Source of the DNA: Lonicera japonica
Taxonomy: Eukaryota > Streptophyta > Magnoliopsida > Dipsacales > Caprifoliaceae
DNA length: 64,000 nt
Direction of reading: 5' to 3'
Assembly: GCA_021464415.1 (NCBI GenBank)
Contig: CM038469.1
Location: 12,068,501 to 12,132,500 of the forward strand
The position numbers and the translations under genes are program-made. The notes under the pieces are model-generated. The model ran no database searches, was not told the DNA's origin, and saw only the letters and a list, made by a program, of their open reading frames with translations. Positions 44,999 to 58,582 of the stretch are shown here, in pieces (the stretch's first letter is position 1; each line of letters starts with the position of its first letter).

Positions 44999-46647
44999 AA
45001 TAGAGGAGCATACCAGCTATGTTACTTAAAGATGATATGTGATTTTTGAAACGTTTCTACGTGTACTATGATTGTCATTATATTTTTCAATAATCATGTT
45101 GTGCTGTAAATTTCCTAATGACTATTCGAATTTTCTTTTATATAAAAAATAGTAAGCGTGGTGATTTGGTAGGTTTTGATCTTGCACTATGATAATGGTG
45201 AAAGAATTAGGGTATCATAATTTGGCTTGCAAGTTCTGGTGGAAACATAAGCCCTATTTATTTGATTACTACCACATATGCATCAAATGGGTACTTCTTT
45301 CAACTCAAATTACGAGTCTCGTTTTGACTATTTCCGGTTAAGAAAGCACTAGTTTCAATTTAATCATTAGTCAACACTACAACTTATTTTTATTTGTATT
45401 ATTTGGCACATATATTGATTATGTTCTAAAACTGAAATGGAACTTGGTAATTGAAGACTTTCCGAAATGGAAAGCAAGATTCTCATGTTGACGCTATATC
45501 AACAGAACAAATCTCATCCCAGTAGACAATAAACTGGGGATATTGCAAATATCAATCTTACGTTTTAGATAGTGAATCAGGTTTGTTTATTTATACAGGG
45601 CAATAATGCACGCACTAGATTAATCTATTGTTGTTGAACTGCTGGCTATAAGAAAATCCAAGCACCCCCATCCCCCTAGTCCCACCCCTCTTCCCTTTTC
45701 CCTCTTCCGGTCCCAGGTGAAACTCGAAACCAAGTCCTCTTGAATCCTAGTGTGCGCATTTCTCACATTGGTTTTGTCAACGGAATTTGTAGAAGCAACG
45801 TCTCCTTGCATTACATAGTTACCGAACATTTATGATTTCCACAAATAGAAAAAAGTATTAAATTCCGAATGAAATGGTCAAAACAAACTTTGATTATTGT
45901 GCACATGATACATTGGTTAGTAAAAAACACAAAAAAGTTCTCAATAACCATTAACACCCGATGGAAATACCAACACTTGCTAAGAACCCTTAAATAATAA
46001 CGTAAAAGTTTTCAATAAGCATTAGTCTATAAGTAATATAAATACTGTATAAAGTTAGTAAACAAAATCGTGGACTGGAGCATACAATAGTGTATTTGAG
46101 TTCATTTAAGGAACATGCTAATTTTACTCAATTTTTATTCATACTTTTGTACAAATTGGTGTAGTACCTTTCCAAGGAAAAGTGGGTCACACATTTGCTA
46201 TCATATATGCTTTCTTTTAGTCTAATTGGTGTTACAACTATTTTTTGAAAATGTTAGCCAATTTGAGTTAAATTTACTCAAGTTTTGTACAAAATATTTA
46301 TACAAATTTATGTTTGTACGCCTCCAATTAAATGAGGGAAATTGCTGAACATGGACAAATTTTATATGAACCTTTTGTACAAGCTAAATGTGCCAATAAG
46401 AAATTGAATTTTAGAGAGGTGTATTTAGAGTCCATTAGATAGGGAAAAAAAAGTTTAAAAATTGATTGACACCACAACCAAATTTTATGAGAAATTAAAG
46501 AGAGAGAGAGATTGATTTGGTAAGATGTCATTTTATCTTTTTCTCTTATTTATGTGCTTTTTTTAACTCCATTCCCCAACTAATTGGTTTCCATTTGTAT
46601 TCCCAACTTATTTAAATAATGTTTTGTCAGCTTATTAAAAAAAAGAG
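44999..46647. other. intergenic DNA downstream of the NRG1-like gene
   Basis: No gene or clear repeat is seen. The first 100-150 bases presumably contain the 3' UTR, but no signal decides its end. A 69-codon open frame on the minus strand (45620-45829) has no recognisable domain. Confidence 0.5.
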
Positions 46648-48361
46648 TTAATGATACACTAAACCCTAAAGTTTAGGTCAAATTATATTCGTATATTCAT
46701 AGTGTCAAAAGTTGCAAGTGGAACCCTGAAGTACATTAAGTGATATGTTTTAAACCTTCTACCTAACTTCGTTAGCTTTTGTGGACGAATGTTGACGTGG
46801 CTCACAAGTAAATCTAGATTGACAAAAAAACCATAAAATGATTAAAGGAGAAATAAAAAAATAAAAAAAAAGAGAAAAGGAAGAAAAAGATACAGCCACA
46901 CCCCTCTCCCTCTCCCTCCCCCCACCCCCGCTGCCTTAACTTGATTTAATGGACTTGTTCTCCTATGAATTGAAATGGCTGATAGATTCGAAGTTCAGAG
47001 GTCAAAAAATGTGAGCCATGGATTTGAAAATTGGAGATATGATATGGGCAAAGTTTAAATCTCATATGTGGTAGTCGGGGAAAATATATAACGAAGTTTT
47101 AGCATCTCACAGAGTTTGTTAGACAAAGAGAGAGTGGGTGTAATTGGACAGTGTGATTGGAGAGAAGTTTTGATGTATTTTAATGTTGGGTGTGATTGAA
47201 AAAGAAGTTTTGATGTATTTTAATGGTATGTGTGATTGAAGAAGAAGTTTTTATGTACTATTGATCTTCTTCTTCCTTCTCTCTTCCTTTTATTCCTTTT
47301 TATTCTTTCATTTAAGCCACATCAGCATTCTGTCAAAAAAATTTAACGGGATTAGGCAGAAGGTTTAAAACATGTCACTTAGGGCATGTTTGTTGCATGA
47401 GATTAAAAGCAAGATTGGATTAATTAATCATATCTAGTGTTTGTTGTCGGAAAGGACAGGATAAATAATCATATCATGTGTTTGGCGTAAGGGTAGATAT
47501 GATATTTTAATCCTATCACGCGTTTGGTGTAACACGGGACTGAATTACACTCAGGATAAATTATTATTTAATCCTTTTAGAACCGGATAAATATATACCA
47601 CCTCTATATGTGGTATTCTTTATCCCATGGTTGTCGGATAATAAAATGAATATAAAATTTAATTTTTAATTAATTTTATTTATTTTGATATTTTTTACGC
47701 CTTTTAGATAATCAAATTTATTATTGAAAATTTTCAACTACCTAGAATCACAGTAAATCAACTAATAAAATTACTTTATTGTATAATATGGTATTTTTAT
47801 CTATTTTTTATTAAATGAAAGTATTTATAAGAAAAATTAATTTTAGAAAAATGGATAACATTAGAATTTAAAACTGTACTTAATGCCTAGTTTGTAAATA
47901 TTGTATGTAATATATAACTTTTCTCCTGAAAGAGATTTTTACGAAACTTATTTATAAATAAGAGAATCGCATTAATTAAAAAAATTAATTTTTGGATTAA
48001 CAATTCAAAATTGCATATATTTTTAAAAGAAAAGCAAGTTGTATTATATAATATCTGAAATTGTAATCTGGAACTTTATCAAATATAAAGTTTATTAAAT
48101 CTTTATCCGACTAGTCTTTATTGTGTCTGATCCCGCTTAACCTTATCTGACTGATTCCTTTTTTATCATATCCCACATAATTCCTATCTAACTAATTTCG
48201 ACTCTTATCATATTTGGCATTTATCCTATCCTATCCTACCTCTTTATTCGGCGCGCCAAACAAACCCTTAATGTACTACAAGGTTCTACTTGCAATTTTT
48301 GAAACTTTGAGTATACGAATAAAATTTGACTCAAACTTAAGGGTTTACTGTATCATTAACC
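46648..48361. mobile_element. long-TIR (foldback/Mutator-like) element interrupted by a MITE
   Basis: Left arm 46648 to about 46808 (GTTAATGATACACTAAACCC, then TTTTAAACCTTCTACC and GACGTGGC). It is matched in inverse by 47309-47381 together with 48268-48361 (GCCACATCAGC, GAAGGTTTAAAACATG, then GGTTTACTGTATCATTAAC). The right arm is split by the nested element at 47382-48267. I could not define a target duplication. Confidence 0.65.
47382..48267. mobile_element. PIF/Harbinger-like non-autonomous element nested in the long-TIR element
   Basis: 886 bp. Ends GGGCATGTTTGTTGC and GGGTTTGTTTGGCGC (opposite strand), with TTA on both sides (47379-47381 and 48268-48270). It sits in the right arm of the older element and so inserted later. 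Confidence 0.75.
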
Positions 48362-48709
48362 GAATTTTTTTAAGAGATTGCATTTTTAATACAATTTATT
48401 ACTTTCGCCATGAACTATTAATACTCGTGCCTCCTTTAAATCTTGTCACTTCGCATTCTCTACAAGAAATTAAAAATGTATAAACCATCTACCAGTCTAA
48501 AATCCCAAAACTGTATGTCCATTTGTTTGTACCTTTAGATCTCATTCAACCTGAAACTGCAACATGCTCTGGGAACAAGATGATGATGAAGAGATGGGAA
48601 TTGGTTTGCCCAATAAGCAGATGTGCATTAGAGATATTTTTGAATAAGAAGAAGAAAATAAAGAGTTGGGAATTGGTTTTCCCAACAAGCAGGTTTGCCA
48701 AAATTTCAT

Positions 48710-50082
48710 GGACCGTTACTATTCGGTCCGACCTATAAATATTACACAAAAACCGGACCGGACCGGACCGGACCGGTTATATATATAATATATATATTTT
48801 TTATTTTTTTTAAATATATATACTTATTTCTAAACCTAAATACCTAATAACTAAAAGTACTCCTCATTTTACACAAGCAGCCCACAGCCACAGCCGCCTC
48901 TTTCTCCCATCATCGTCTTCACTCTCCCATCTTCACTCTCGTCCATGGTGCCATCGACTACTCCACCACTGGCCAAATGTCTACCACCGACCACTCCCCC
49001 ACCGGCCATCAGTCCCCCAACGTGGAATCTAGTAACATCTCTCTCTTATTCTCCTAATTCCTTATATATATACACACATACTGCTTATATATACACACAT
49101 ACATACGTACATCACAATGCACTTACAAATTTGTTTCATATATATATATATTCATACATATATACACAAACACCTATGGATTGGAAGATCTATGTATTTA
49201 GGAAATGGGGAAGCCGAAATTGGCAACAACTTGGCTATGTTTTGAGTTTTGGCTGCATGATTCTCACATAATATATAGGTACAGAGTATATATGTGTTTG
49301 GTTATGAAATAACTACAGAATTATTCTAGTTTAACATGATTCTCGCATAATATATATGTACAAATCTATGTATTTGAGTTTCGTGTTTGGTTACCAAATA
49401 ACTATAGAGGAAAATTTAGACGAACATAATATATATGTATAAGAGAATATCTGAGTTTGTTAATTGGTGTAGGTTTCCTATAAAAGGCATCATTTTATTG
49501 GTGGTCCTGGTGGCAACTTTTGGTCATTGGGTTTCTTCTTTGGTGGCCCTTGTGAGTTGCATTGATTGAACTAAAAATTAGGTATCTTATTTGAAGTATC
49601 ATGGAAACTCAGAGAGTGTAATGCACAGAGAGAAAAGATGAAAATAACTAAGTCTCATTCATGTTATGTGTTAATGTGTATTGATTTTTTTTGAAACTTT
49701 GTTTAAGGCTATGGATTTTTTTTTCTTTCTTTCTTGTGTTTTGGGCCTTTGGATTTTTCTTGATTTGTTATGTTTTGAATTTGGGCTTTGTGAAAAAAAG
49801 GGGATAGATTGTTGTGAAAAAATATATAAATATGCTATGGAAATGGGCTGAGTAAGTGTGAAAAAATAGCCAAAAAGCCCAAAACAAATTGGCCCATTAA
49901 AAAAAGTCCAGACCGGTTGGACCGATCGAAAACGGACCGTCTAAACTGGTCCGGTCCAGTTCGGTCTTAGCTGCCAATTCGGTCCGGTCCGGTCCGGTCC
50001 CAAGTTTCTTAAGACTAAAGTGCTCAGTCCAGTTCGGATGCTTGGTCAATGGTTCCGGTTGACCGAACCGTGCACACCCTTA
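48710..50082. mobile_element. hAT-like non-autonomous element with GGTCC subterminal repeats
   Basis: ACCGG/GGACC arrays face each other at 48752-48777 and 49979-50000. The right end reads on the other strand TAAGGGTGTGCACGGTTCGG, like plant hAT termini. No matching left terminus or 8-bp target duplication was found, so the left end is probably truncated. Inside are TA/CA-rich microsatellites (48775-48810 and 49060-49160) and a proline-rich 108-codon frame at 48945 with no recognisable domain. Confidence 0.5.
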
Positions 50083-50554
50083 CCTATCACGTATAAAGAG
50101 TTACCATCCTCAAACTTTTTATCAAGCTACTTTTTGTATAGTAGAAGTGGATAATTTTGCGCACAATTTCCTTGTAGAGTTCTATACTTGTTTGGTAGAA
50201 AAGCGACTGGTCGATGCAGATATAGATGACATAGCCAACTTCAAGGGTGTTCTAGCCGATTTAGAGATGTTCAATTTAAACCTCAAATGACTAAGTGAAC
50301 GTGTTGATATGATTGAGGAGGTTAAATTATTGTGTCCCCTTGTGGCCGAGTTTGATAAGCTAAGGAAGCAGTCTGAGGATAAGAAGAGGGTTGTGGCATT
50401 GGTGAAAGAGGAATTGGCCAAGGTAGAGGCAGAATTGGATGAGCTGAATAGTCTTTATGGGGAGAAGGCGGCAGAGGTTAAGGTTGCTAATTGGGATGCG
50501 GTAGAAAGAATGGATACGGTGCATTTAGCCGATGGCTTGCTTCCCAAATTGTAA
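50083..50554 (+). pseudogene. fragment of an unrecognised gene, copy 1 (coiled-coil C-terminus)
   Basis: It reads NFAHNFLVEFYT, then VDADIDDIANFKGVLADLEM, a stop, then LSERVDMIEEVKLLCPL. An 81-codon stretch follows (50309-50554), rich in Lys/Glu heptads (EELAKVEAELDELNSLYGE) and likely coiled coil. It is the diverged paralogue of 58080-58560. The N-terminal part is missing because the hAT-like element ends exactly where the similarity starts. I do not recognise the family. Confidence 0.55.
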
Positions 50555-52486
50555 TGCAGCTCTTTTTGCCTTTAGGGATGGACATGATTTGGTTGATATT
50601 ACCATTTATCATGCTTTTATGTTGTTAGGGAAATAAGGTAAATGAGCTTGTGTGATAATATTTTTTGAAAAAAATCAACAAATAATATTTTTTTAAAAAA
50701 TAAGGGCTTAGAGATTATTATGAAATAAGTGCTTATTTATCAATTGTGTTTTAAAATAAAGGCTTTAACGGAGTGCAAATTTTACGTTGCACTGATTGGT
50801 GTTAAGTGCAAACTTAACCTTGCACAAAATTGTATTTTGTGCAAACTTAACTTTGCAATCAAACAATTTTAGTGTAAATTTGTTTTGCATAATGTGCTTA
50901 TATTTTTTAACAAGTATATATTCTTATGTTTCATTCATAAAACTTTAAAATAACATAAAATAAACACAAATACAAAGTAATATTTTAGAAAATAAAGGGT
51001 GCAAACTTAACTTTGCATAATTCCGAAAAAATTATTATGTGCATTTTATTAATAAATATGTTTTGAATATTTAATTTGTTAAAATTATTCTAAAACACTG
51101 TCAATTAAATACTTATTTATAATAATATGCTAAAGAACATGTAGTTCAAATTTGATTTTGCATGATCTATAAAAAATATAATTTAAAAATTTACTTCAAA
51201 GTAAAATTTGCAATTCTTTTGGAATTTGGTCAAATATAGTTCCTTAATTTTAAAAAATATTATTTCATGTTTATTTTGTAGAAAAGTTTTTCATACAAAT
51301 CTTATTTTTTAATACTCAGTATGATAATTTCCGTGATTATTTAAATTAATAATTTAAATAATGTGTCATAAATTTCATTGATTAGTATTTTAAATAGACT
51401 AAAGGTAATAATTATTATACTGTCTGACAAATTTAGACTAATAATTTAATCATTTAAATTAATACCGTTTAAAGGATTTTTTTTAATATATATATATACA
51501 GGCCTGGAAGATTTTAACTTCTGTTTTTTTTTTTTTCATACATATACTCTGCCAACTACGTTAGAATTTAGCTTCTATTATAAAAATGCAATGGAGAAAA
51601 AATAAGGAAAATATGCAGAATGGAAGCGTCAGAGGAAGAACAAGATGGATTATAATTTTAGGACATAAGGTTGAAAATGAGAATAAATTGACTTTGTAAG
51701 ATGTGGGACTTTACATCCTGCTCTTTTATGCACGGTTACAAGTTTCCTCCACGGTTTTATTCTTGGTAGGTGCACATATAGCAACCCCCAAAAGGCCTTT
51801 CACTAGTGGGAACTTTAGGTGTACACATATAAGGCACTATAATTTTCTCTCACATTCCGATGTGGGATTTTACAGACTTAACATTGAAAGTGTGTTTAAC
51901 GTGCGGGATAAGAAAAACATGTCACGATTAGATATCGGAATGGATTATTTATCGCAGCTAGGCCTCTTATGCCACCAACATAGGAATTAACGAATCCCAC
52001 TTATGATGCCTTGCTGTAAGGATGAATTCAGAATTTCATAAAATTAGTAGGCTAGGATGAAGAGAAAAATTAATAACTGGATTAATTTTATTTTTTTAAT
52101 ATGATAATAAAAGGGGGTTGTGCTTTAAAGTGGGGATGGGTTGGGCTTAGTTCAAATTTGTAATGTAAAGAGGTGAAATTTTTTCAAGGGCTGGCCTGTA
52201 AAGTGGAGGTGGACTGGGCTTAGTTTACATTTGTAGGTTAATTAGGAGTGGATTTTTTTTTTCAAGGGCTGGACTTAAGTAATTAAGTAATCCTATCATG
52301 TCCGATGTGCAGGCATAAATCAGGTTTATTTCTACTTTTAATGCTAAACTAAATTAAGATTAAGTTTTGAGTATTTAGAGTTAAGAGCTATACAGGTCAG
52401 TATAGGTCTGTGCTAAATGCTTAATTTAATTTTTTAATAAAATTTTATTTTCAAACAGTGCCTATTATCTCCATTCATTAGTCTTG

Positions 52487-52521
<35 letters not shown>

Positions 52522-53457
52522 TAATAATAAAGGTAAATCAAATGGCGCCTTTTTTCGTTCATTATTTGCTAATATATATCATGTTAATACGCACAAAATC
52601 AAACATAATTTCAAGAGCTTAATCATAGTCTAAAATCCCTAAAAATCTCACTAGAATATCAATATCTATATTTAAATCTATAGTATATATAAAAATACGA
52701 ATAATTTAAGTAGTTTTTTCCTTTTTTCATATGAATAAATATGCCCTTTAATTCTACTCAAAATTAAATTCTTTCAAACTGTTCAAAATCTTAGGGTAAA
52801 AAACAAGATGTAGAGAAATTAGTGCGGTATTTAAAAAGCGTAAAACTGAAACACACACACACACATATAAATATACACTAGATGTAGAGAAATTAGTGCG
52901 TTCTTTAAAAATGGTGTAAAAAGACACTATAACCTTCAAATTTATTTATACGCGCGCAACACCAACAATACATAATAATATCCTCTTTAATTACTAAATT
53001 AACAGTAGCTAGTCCAATAAGTGCATCACAAGCAACGATTCAAATATTGAAGTTATGATTGCAAATACCCCCAAATTTCAGGGTTTTTATTATGACTAAG
53101 AGTGAGAGTGAGATGGTATGTTTGCCAGGTTGGATTAATTGGAATGCCATGTAAGCTCTCTGTTAAATTTAATGGACAGATGGTCAAAATTGTAATGAAA
53201 AATAATTTTGGAGGCATGCTTGCAAAAATTCAAATATCGTGGTCAAGATTGCAGATACCCCTAAACTTAAAGGTTTTTCTTTTTTTTTTTCCCCAAATCT
53301 TACGACGATTTAGCTTCAAACTCTACTCAAATTTTAAATACAATAATTAAGTTTGTTTTTAAACTCTGCTCAAATTTATATTATATTTTAACTAATCTAT
53401 TTTTTTATGGTAAAAAAAAAATCCTATTCTATTTGACCTTTAGGTTAATAATATGTA
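50555..53457. other. AT-rich intergenic DNA
   Basis: No gene is supported. Repeated short phrases (TGCAAACTTAAC/TTTGCA at 50775-51010) and TGTGGGACTTTACATCC / GATGTGGGATTTTACAGAC (51700-51880) hint at old repeats. Two similar stretches, TAGAGAAATTAGTGCG, occur at 52812 and 52885. Confidence 0.5.
52489..52519. repeat. (TA)n microsatellite
   Basis: 31 bases of uninterrupted TA. Confidence 0.95.
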
Positions 53458-53805
53458 GGGCAATTTAGACTTTAGAGTGCCGTTTGCTCTTACATATCAG
53501 ATGTTGGGAGCCAAAGTTTTTCAAAATAGGTGTTTGTGTGACATTTTGGACGGATTCCGTTAGTCAACGTTGTCAATTGTTACCTGCGTTAATTTTTGAA
53601 CATTTTACCCCCAAGTAAGAGTAATATGTTTTGTCTTTTTCTAGGGGTAAAATGGGTAAATTGAGTCCAAAATTAATGGAGTTAACGGTTGACCACATTG
53701 ACTAACGGATTCCGTCCAAAATGGCATCCAAACACCTATTATACAAAACTTTGGCACCCACATCTAAGATACAGGAACAAACGACATCCAAAGTCAAAAT
53801 CACTC
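53458..53805. mobile_element. Mutator-like MITE with 9-bp target duplication
   Basis: 348 bp, mostly two long inverted arms of more than 100 bp (GGACGGATTCCGTTAGTCAA against TTGACTAACGGATTCCGTCC). TAATATGTA is repeated on both sides (53449-53457 and 53806-53814), the size expected for Mutator-type transposition. Non-coding. Confidence 0.85.
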
Positions 53806-56800
53806 TAATATGTATTTTTATTTTTTTATAGTCAATAACTTAATTTTCCAAGTACTCTATGTTTGTAAATTAAATTTTTAATAATTGAAATCCTACTCTA
53901 TTTGACCTTTATTGTGGACAATGCAGGGTGAGCTTGCTGAGCTTCAGCCTAGCCCTTGAAATTATCCTGTGTTTTTAAGTTAGCCCAACTCTACTCAATA
54001 ACTCAACCCAACCTTGTCCAGCCCAACTTCAAATACTCCTCTTTATTTTTAATCTTTCTGTCTTGGTCTCTTGGGCGTTCAATCCATTTTCTCTCAATTT
54101 GTTTTAAGTACTTCTCTTTCCTCCTCCATTTTAATTCTAATCTTTCTACTTATTTTTGCTTAAAGTAATTTAACTTTACACAAAGAATTTATTAAGGGTA
54201 TTGATATAATCACCCTGAAAAACTAGTTTCAATACCCATTTTTAAATTAAGCACTCATACATAATTTTTAATTTTGTTAGAATACTCATAATCATAAGAG
54301 CACCTTAACATAAATAAGGGAACAACATTAACTCAATTGACTAACATCCTATGGAAGCCCTCGCACATCACTTAGAACCATTAAACAAAATCTAATGTAT
54401 CTATTCGTTGCTTGGCAAATGATAAACCTTTGAAAAATTCTAGGTGGGTCTTTTACTGTAGCTTGGTGTGAGGAGTGGTGGTTGTCTCCTAAAAGAAGCA
54501 ATGCTCAATCTGATGCTACGTTAGTACCTCATGTTCTATCTTTGATTTTCTTCCCCATATATGTTAGGGACTTACTTTTAGCTGATGCTTCTCTTTAGTT
54601 TGTTTGTACTACGCTTGTAAGATTTGGCCCTCTTTTGTATTAAAAAAGAGCAATGAATTGAAATCAAGATTAATTTTTTTCCAAGTTCTCCCCTTTTTTT
54701 GATATAGCAACCTTGACGTTTAAATTATAGTAGAGTGCATTTGAGAATTTCAATATTAAATTCAAGAACAATGTACTAAACATAAAAATAGGTTACAACA
54801 TCGAACATGTTATGGGCAATGCTTACAATTTTCATGTATGATTGATTATAGTAGAGTTAGTAAGTTTAAGTTATTTTACTTCAATACACTAGTAAATCTA
54901 AAAGAAGAAAAATCAAACATGTGTGTATATTTATCCTAGTATGTGTGTGTGTGTGAAAAACATATATATGGGTTGTATTATCAAAACTAAGAAAGTTATT
55001 GCTCTTGCAATTAAAGAGGATTTTTTTTAGCAAGCAGATTTTCTCGATAGGAAGAAGATCTTTCTAGCTATTCTTGAATTTAATTAATAGTGTAAATTTG
55101 CTCACAAAAAAGGAAAAGAGTACGTGGTTAGTTCTTTTCTAAAAATGTATTAATGTCTCTAGTTATAAAAAGTGAAGAAGAGAAAGGCTCGCTTATTGAA
55201 GAGAAGAAAGAAACTCTTATCTTTAATAAGAGTGCCTTTAATAAACCTAAAATATTAAATGACCTTTCTTTTCCTTTTAAAAAGAGTGTTAGAATTAGTT
55301 TTTAAGGGTGTTTTTACCAACATCTATTTTTTAAAGCTAGTATAGCGACATAATGTTGACATATATGCTTGAAAATGTGTTGCAGTTGAATTGAAATTTA
55401 TGTTTGAATTTATCATCACGTCAATACCCTTCCATTCCCCCCTCCCCAAAGAACCACCTCGATATATCATTACTTGTATCGTTATTATTTTATTTATTTT
55501 TATGTAATTTAGCCCCCCTCCATGAAATCCTGGATCGGCCCTTGATTATGATCTTTTGGTTCTTATTTTTTATAGTTAATAACATAATTTTCTTACTGCT
55601 TTATTTCTAAAAATTATATTTTTAAGGCTAAATGACCAATAAAAACAACGCACTTTATCCCCTTTTTGAGTTATGCCATTGAATTCCATTTTCCATCAAA
55701 AGTATATTAAACTTTTTCTGTTATTTCACTTAGGTCCAAATTGTAACTTTCGTTCAATTCTTCTTAACAGAAGGCTGAGTTGGCACAAGAAATTTGACGT
55801 GGCACTTTTTTTTTTAAAAAAATGACGTGGCCTAAATTGAGTTAAGTTAGAGGAATGACATGCCACCATTTTCTCCGGCCACTCCATTGATTCCAACCAT
55901 TACCACCATTTTCTCCGACAACTCCATTGATTCCGGCCACTATATGGTTTAAAAAAACAAACAAACACTATATGGTACCTTTGAATGCTTAAAACTCTCT
56001 TATTAAGCAGTCAGATGTAAAAAACAAACACCTCCTTAGTTAATAATATTTAATTAATGTGTTAAAAATCCTAATCTATTTGGTGTTTTAGTTATAAACT
56101 AATTATATAGCCCTCTTTTATCATATTACATCTTTTACAATCCATCATAATCTATGTCAACTACAAATTGATGTGCCAAACTTATATATATACACACATA
56201 TATTCTTTTATTGTTACTTAATAATCATAAAAATATCTGTTTATCTTGATGAATTTACATAACTTCATCTTTCACATTTAAAATTTGGCTTACCTTTAGT
56301 TAATATTAGAAACTTCTTGCAAGTTATTTTTTTTAATAATTTATGTTTGTGTAAAGATACTACGATGTTGGGACTGGGAGGTAAGGATTGCAATTTACTG
56401 CACCAACTGAATTACCCTGCCAACTTTATGGATATTTTATTTGCACCGTGACTTTATACTTCACACTAACAAGATGGACTCTTAATTTATTCCATAAATC
56501 CCACTTTTTTTTTGAATTCCGAACACATGCTTTTGGTTAGTACATTACCTAGGATTTACGCCTAATACTACGTTTTTGTTTATTTGTTATATGTTTATTT
56601 ATTATATAATTTGTGATATTATTACCAAAACAATTGTAATTATTGCTAGAGCAATACACCACAAAGAAAGCATATTGTACAACTTCTCATAGTAGTACTT
56701 TGTTCTGACAAAGTGATATTTGCTTTCGTACTATCCATCATTTGTTTTGGACATAATTTTTATTTTTATACTATGCATTAATTATTCAATGCTTGGTATT

Positions 56801-58079
56801 CAATTCTTAGTATTAAACATTGAAACCACGTGCAAAGCATGTGCGCAAAACCTAATCTTGCATAAAAAGATGGGTCTCTTGACACTAGGATAAAAACATT
56901 ACCAAATAGATTTTTAAGCTATTCTAAATACTTGCTACATAACTACATCCCGAATTATACCTCGGATTTTTTGTAGTTCCCAAAACTTATATGTTGTTTT
57001 ATATTAAATTATAATAGGACTTAAGGGATATGTTTTGGTATGCATTTAAAAATGACTAACATACACTCTATTACATGGTAAAACGCTTGAAGACCTAATT
57101 ATTATGTTTTGGTATGCATTTAAAATTATTAATAGAATACACTCTAGGATACACTATTACTTTAGCAAAAGATGTATTACCCGAAACGACGATCAAACCC
57201 ATGACATTTACTGCAAAGGGCACATATCTTAGAGCATTACAACAGTCTAATTTATGTATAATCATTAGTAGAAGGAGACAAACATAGAAGATATATTCGG
57301 ATACGGACATCAGGTTTCTATATGATATCAAGGAACCAAGTCAAATTTAAGTTTATTATTACCCTAATATACATCACAATATAATAGAGTAATTTTCATT
57401 TTCATTTTTGGTACATCAGTAACCACAAAGCAGGGACGTATGTATAATTTTTGTTTAGGGGCTACAGACATAAAAGACTATAAAAATGATATTAATTCAT
57501 AAATTCTTGAAAAGAATATGCACATTACAAATATATATATGAGGAAAATTAAAAATCACATTCATATGTAATATAGGCATTTTTTTTTTATTTTTTAAAA
57601 AATGTCTTCACGAACTTAACCGTTGAGATTTATTTATCCATCTTTACCTTCACAAGAGTAAAGATAAACACTAATTAAATTAAAGTTCCAACAAAGTTAA
57701 AGAAGTTTTAAAAATAAATAATGTTGCACCTAATACAAAAACAATTTTTAGTGTCTCATTCTCAAAAATGTTAATTAAATTATTAAAAAGATTATGTCAT
57801 CACTTAAAATATTAGAATTAATTTCTTCAGCTTGCACATAAATGAATCGCATTGTCACCGAAGGTAAAAATTACTCACCCTGTTTCAAATAAGGAGCAAC
57901 ACCTTCCTTTTACGTGAAGACTCAAATTATTTATTATAAATACCAAGCATAAAATATTTTTAATATATATATATATTCGAAAATTGACATAGTATGACCG
58001 TAACTCCTCGGACACAAGTGCGTACGTCCCTTGACCAAAAGGGCATCATAGAATAACTATATCATATGTATTTATTGAT
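53806..58079. other. intergenic DNA without recognised genes
   Basis: AT-rich. One stretch near 55625-55860 (AAATTGTAACTTTCGTTC, GACGTGGC) resembles a single arm of the long-TIR elements elsewhere in the window, but I found no partner. No open frame has a recognisable domain. Confidence 0.5.
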
Positions 58080-58560
58080 TTGGACTACTATATATACTCT
58101 TATCCACTAATACCAAATATGTATAATATATCATACGCATTGAGTATGCGGGATTCAATTCAAGTTTATGATTTTCCGTTTAATAAGAATCATATATCTT
58201 TGGAATGGACTAGATTTTTGCTTGTCAGAGATGCATCTAGCAAAGATCCACCAATGGCTATGTGGGAGGGCCATTTAGTTTCCAAGCCTTATGTTGTTCT
58301 CCAATCACGCATAAAGAGATCCCATTTAGGAACTTTTGATCAAGCAATTTTTTTGACAGGAGCGGTGGATACTTTCGCGCACAATTTCCTTGCAAAGTTT
58401 TATACTTTTTCGCCAAAAGACGTGTGATTGATGTAGATTGTTATGATATAGCCAACTTCACGGAGGTGCTAGCCAATATCAAGATGTTGAATGGCTAAGT
58501 GAACGTGTTGATAAAATTGAAAAGGTGAAGTTTCTGAGACCCCTGGCCTTCTGTTAGCCT
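58080..58560 (+). pseudogene. fragment of an unrecognised gene, copy 2
   Basis: The open part (58080-58427, likely from the Met at 58143) includes EWTRFLLVRDASSKDPPM, MWEGHLVSKPYVVLQSRIKR and GAVDTFAHNFLAKFYTFSPK. After its stop, coding-like sequence continues in broken frames (IANFTEVLANIKMLN, LSERVDKIEKVKFLRPL) and matches the copy at 50083-50554. Upstream there is no obvious start context. It may be the remains of a transposon-borne or low-copy plant gene, and I do not recognise the family. Confidence 0.55.
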
Positions 58561-58582
58561 ATCAATTATTTTTATTGTTTAT

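Noticed and set aside
45620..45829. Minus-strand open frame downstream of the NRG1-like gene
   Set aside because: 69 codons, no domain, glycine-rich low-complexity stretch, no supporting context.
48945..49271. Proline-rich 108-codon frame starting MVPSTTPPLAKCLPP
   Set aside because: It lies inside the hAT-like element and runs through TA/CA microsatellite sequence (YIYTHT repeats). No domain.
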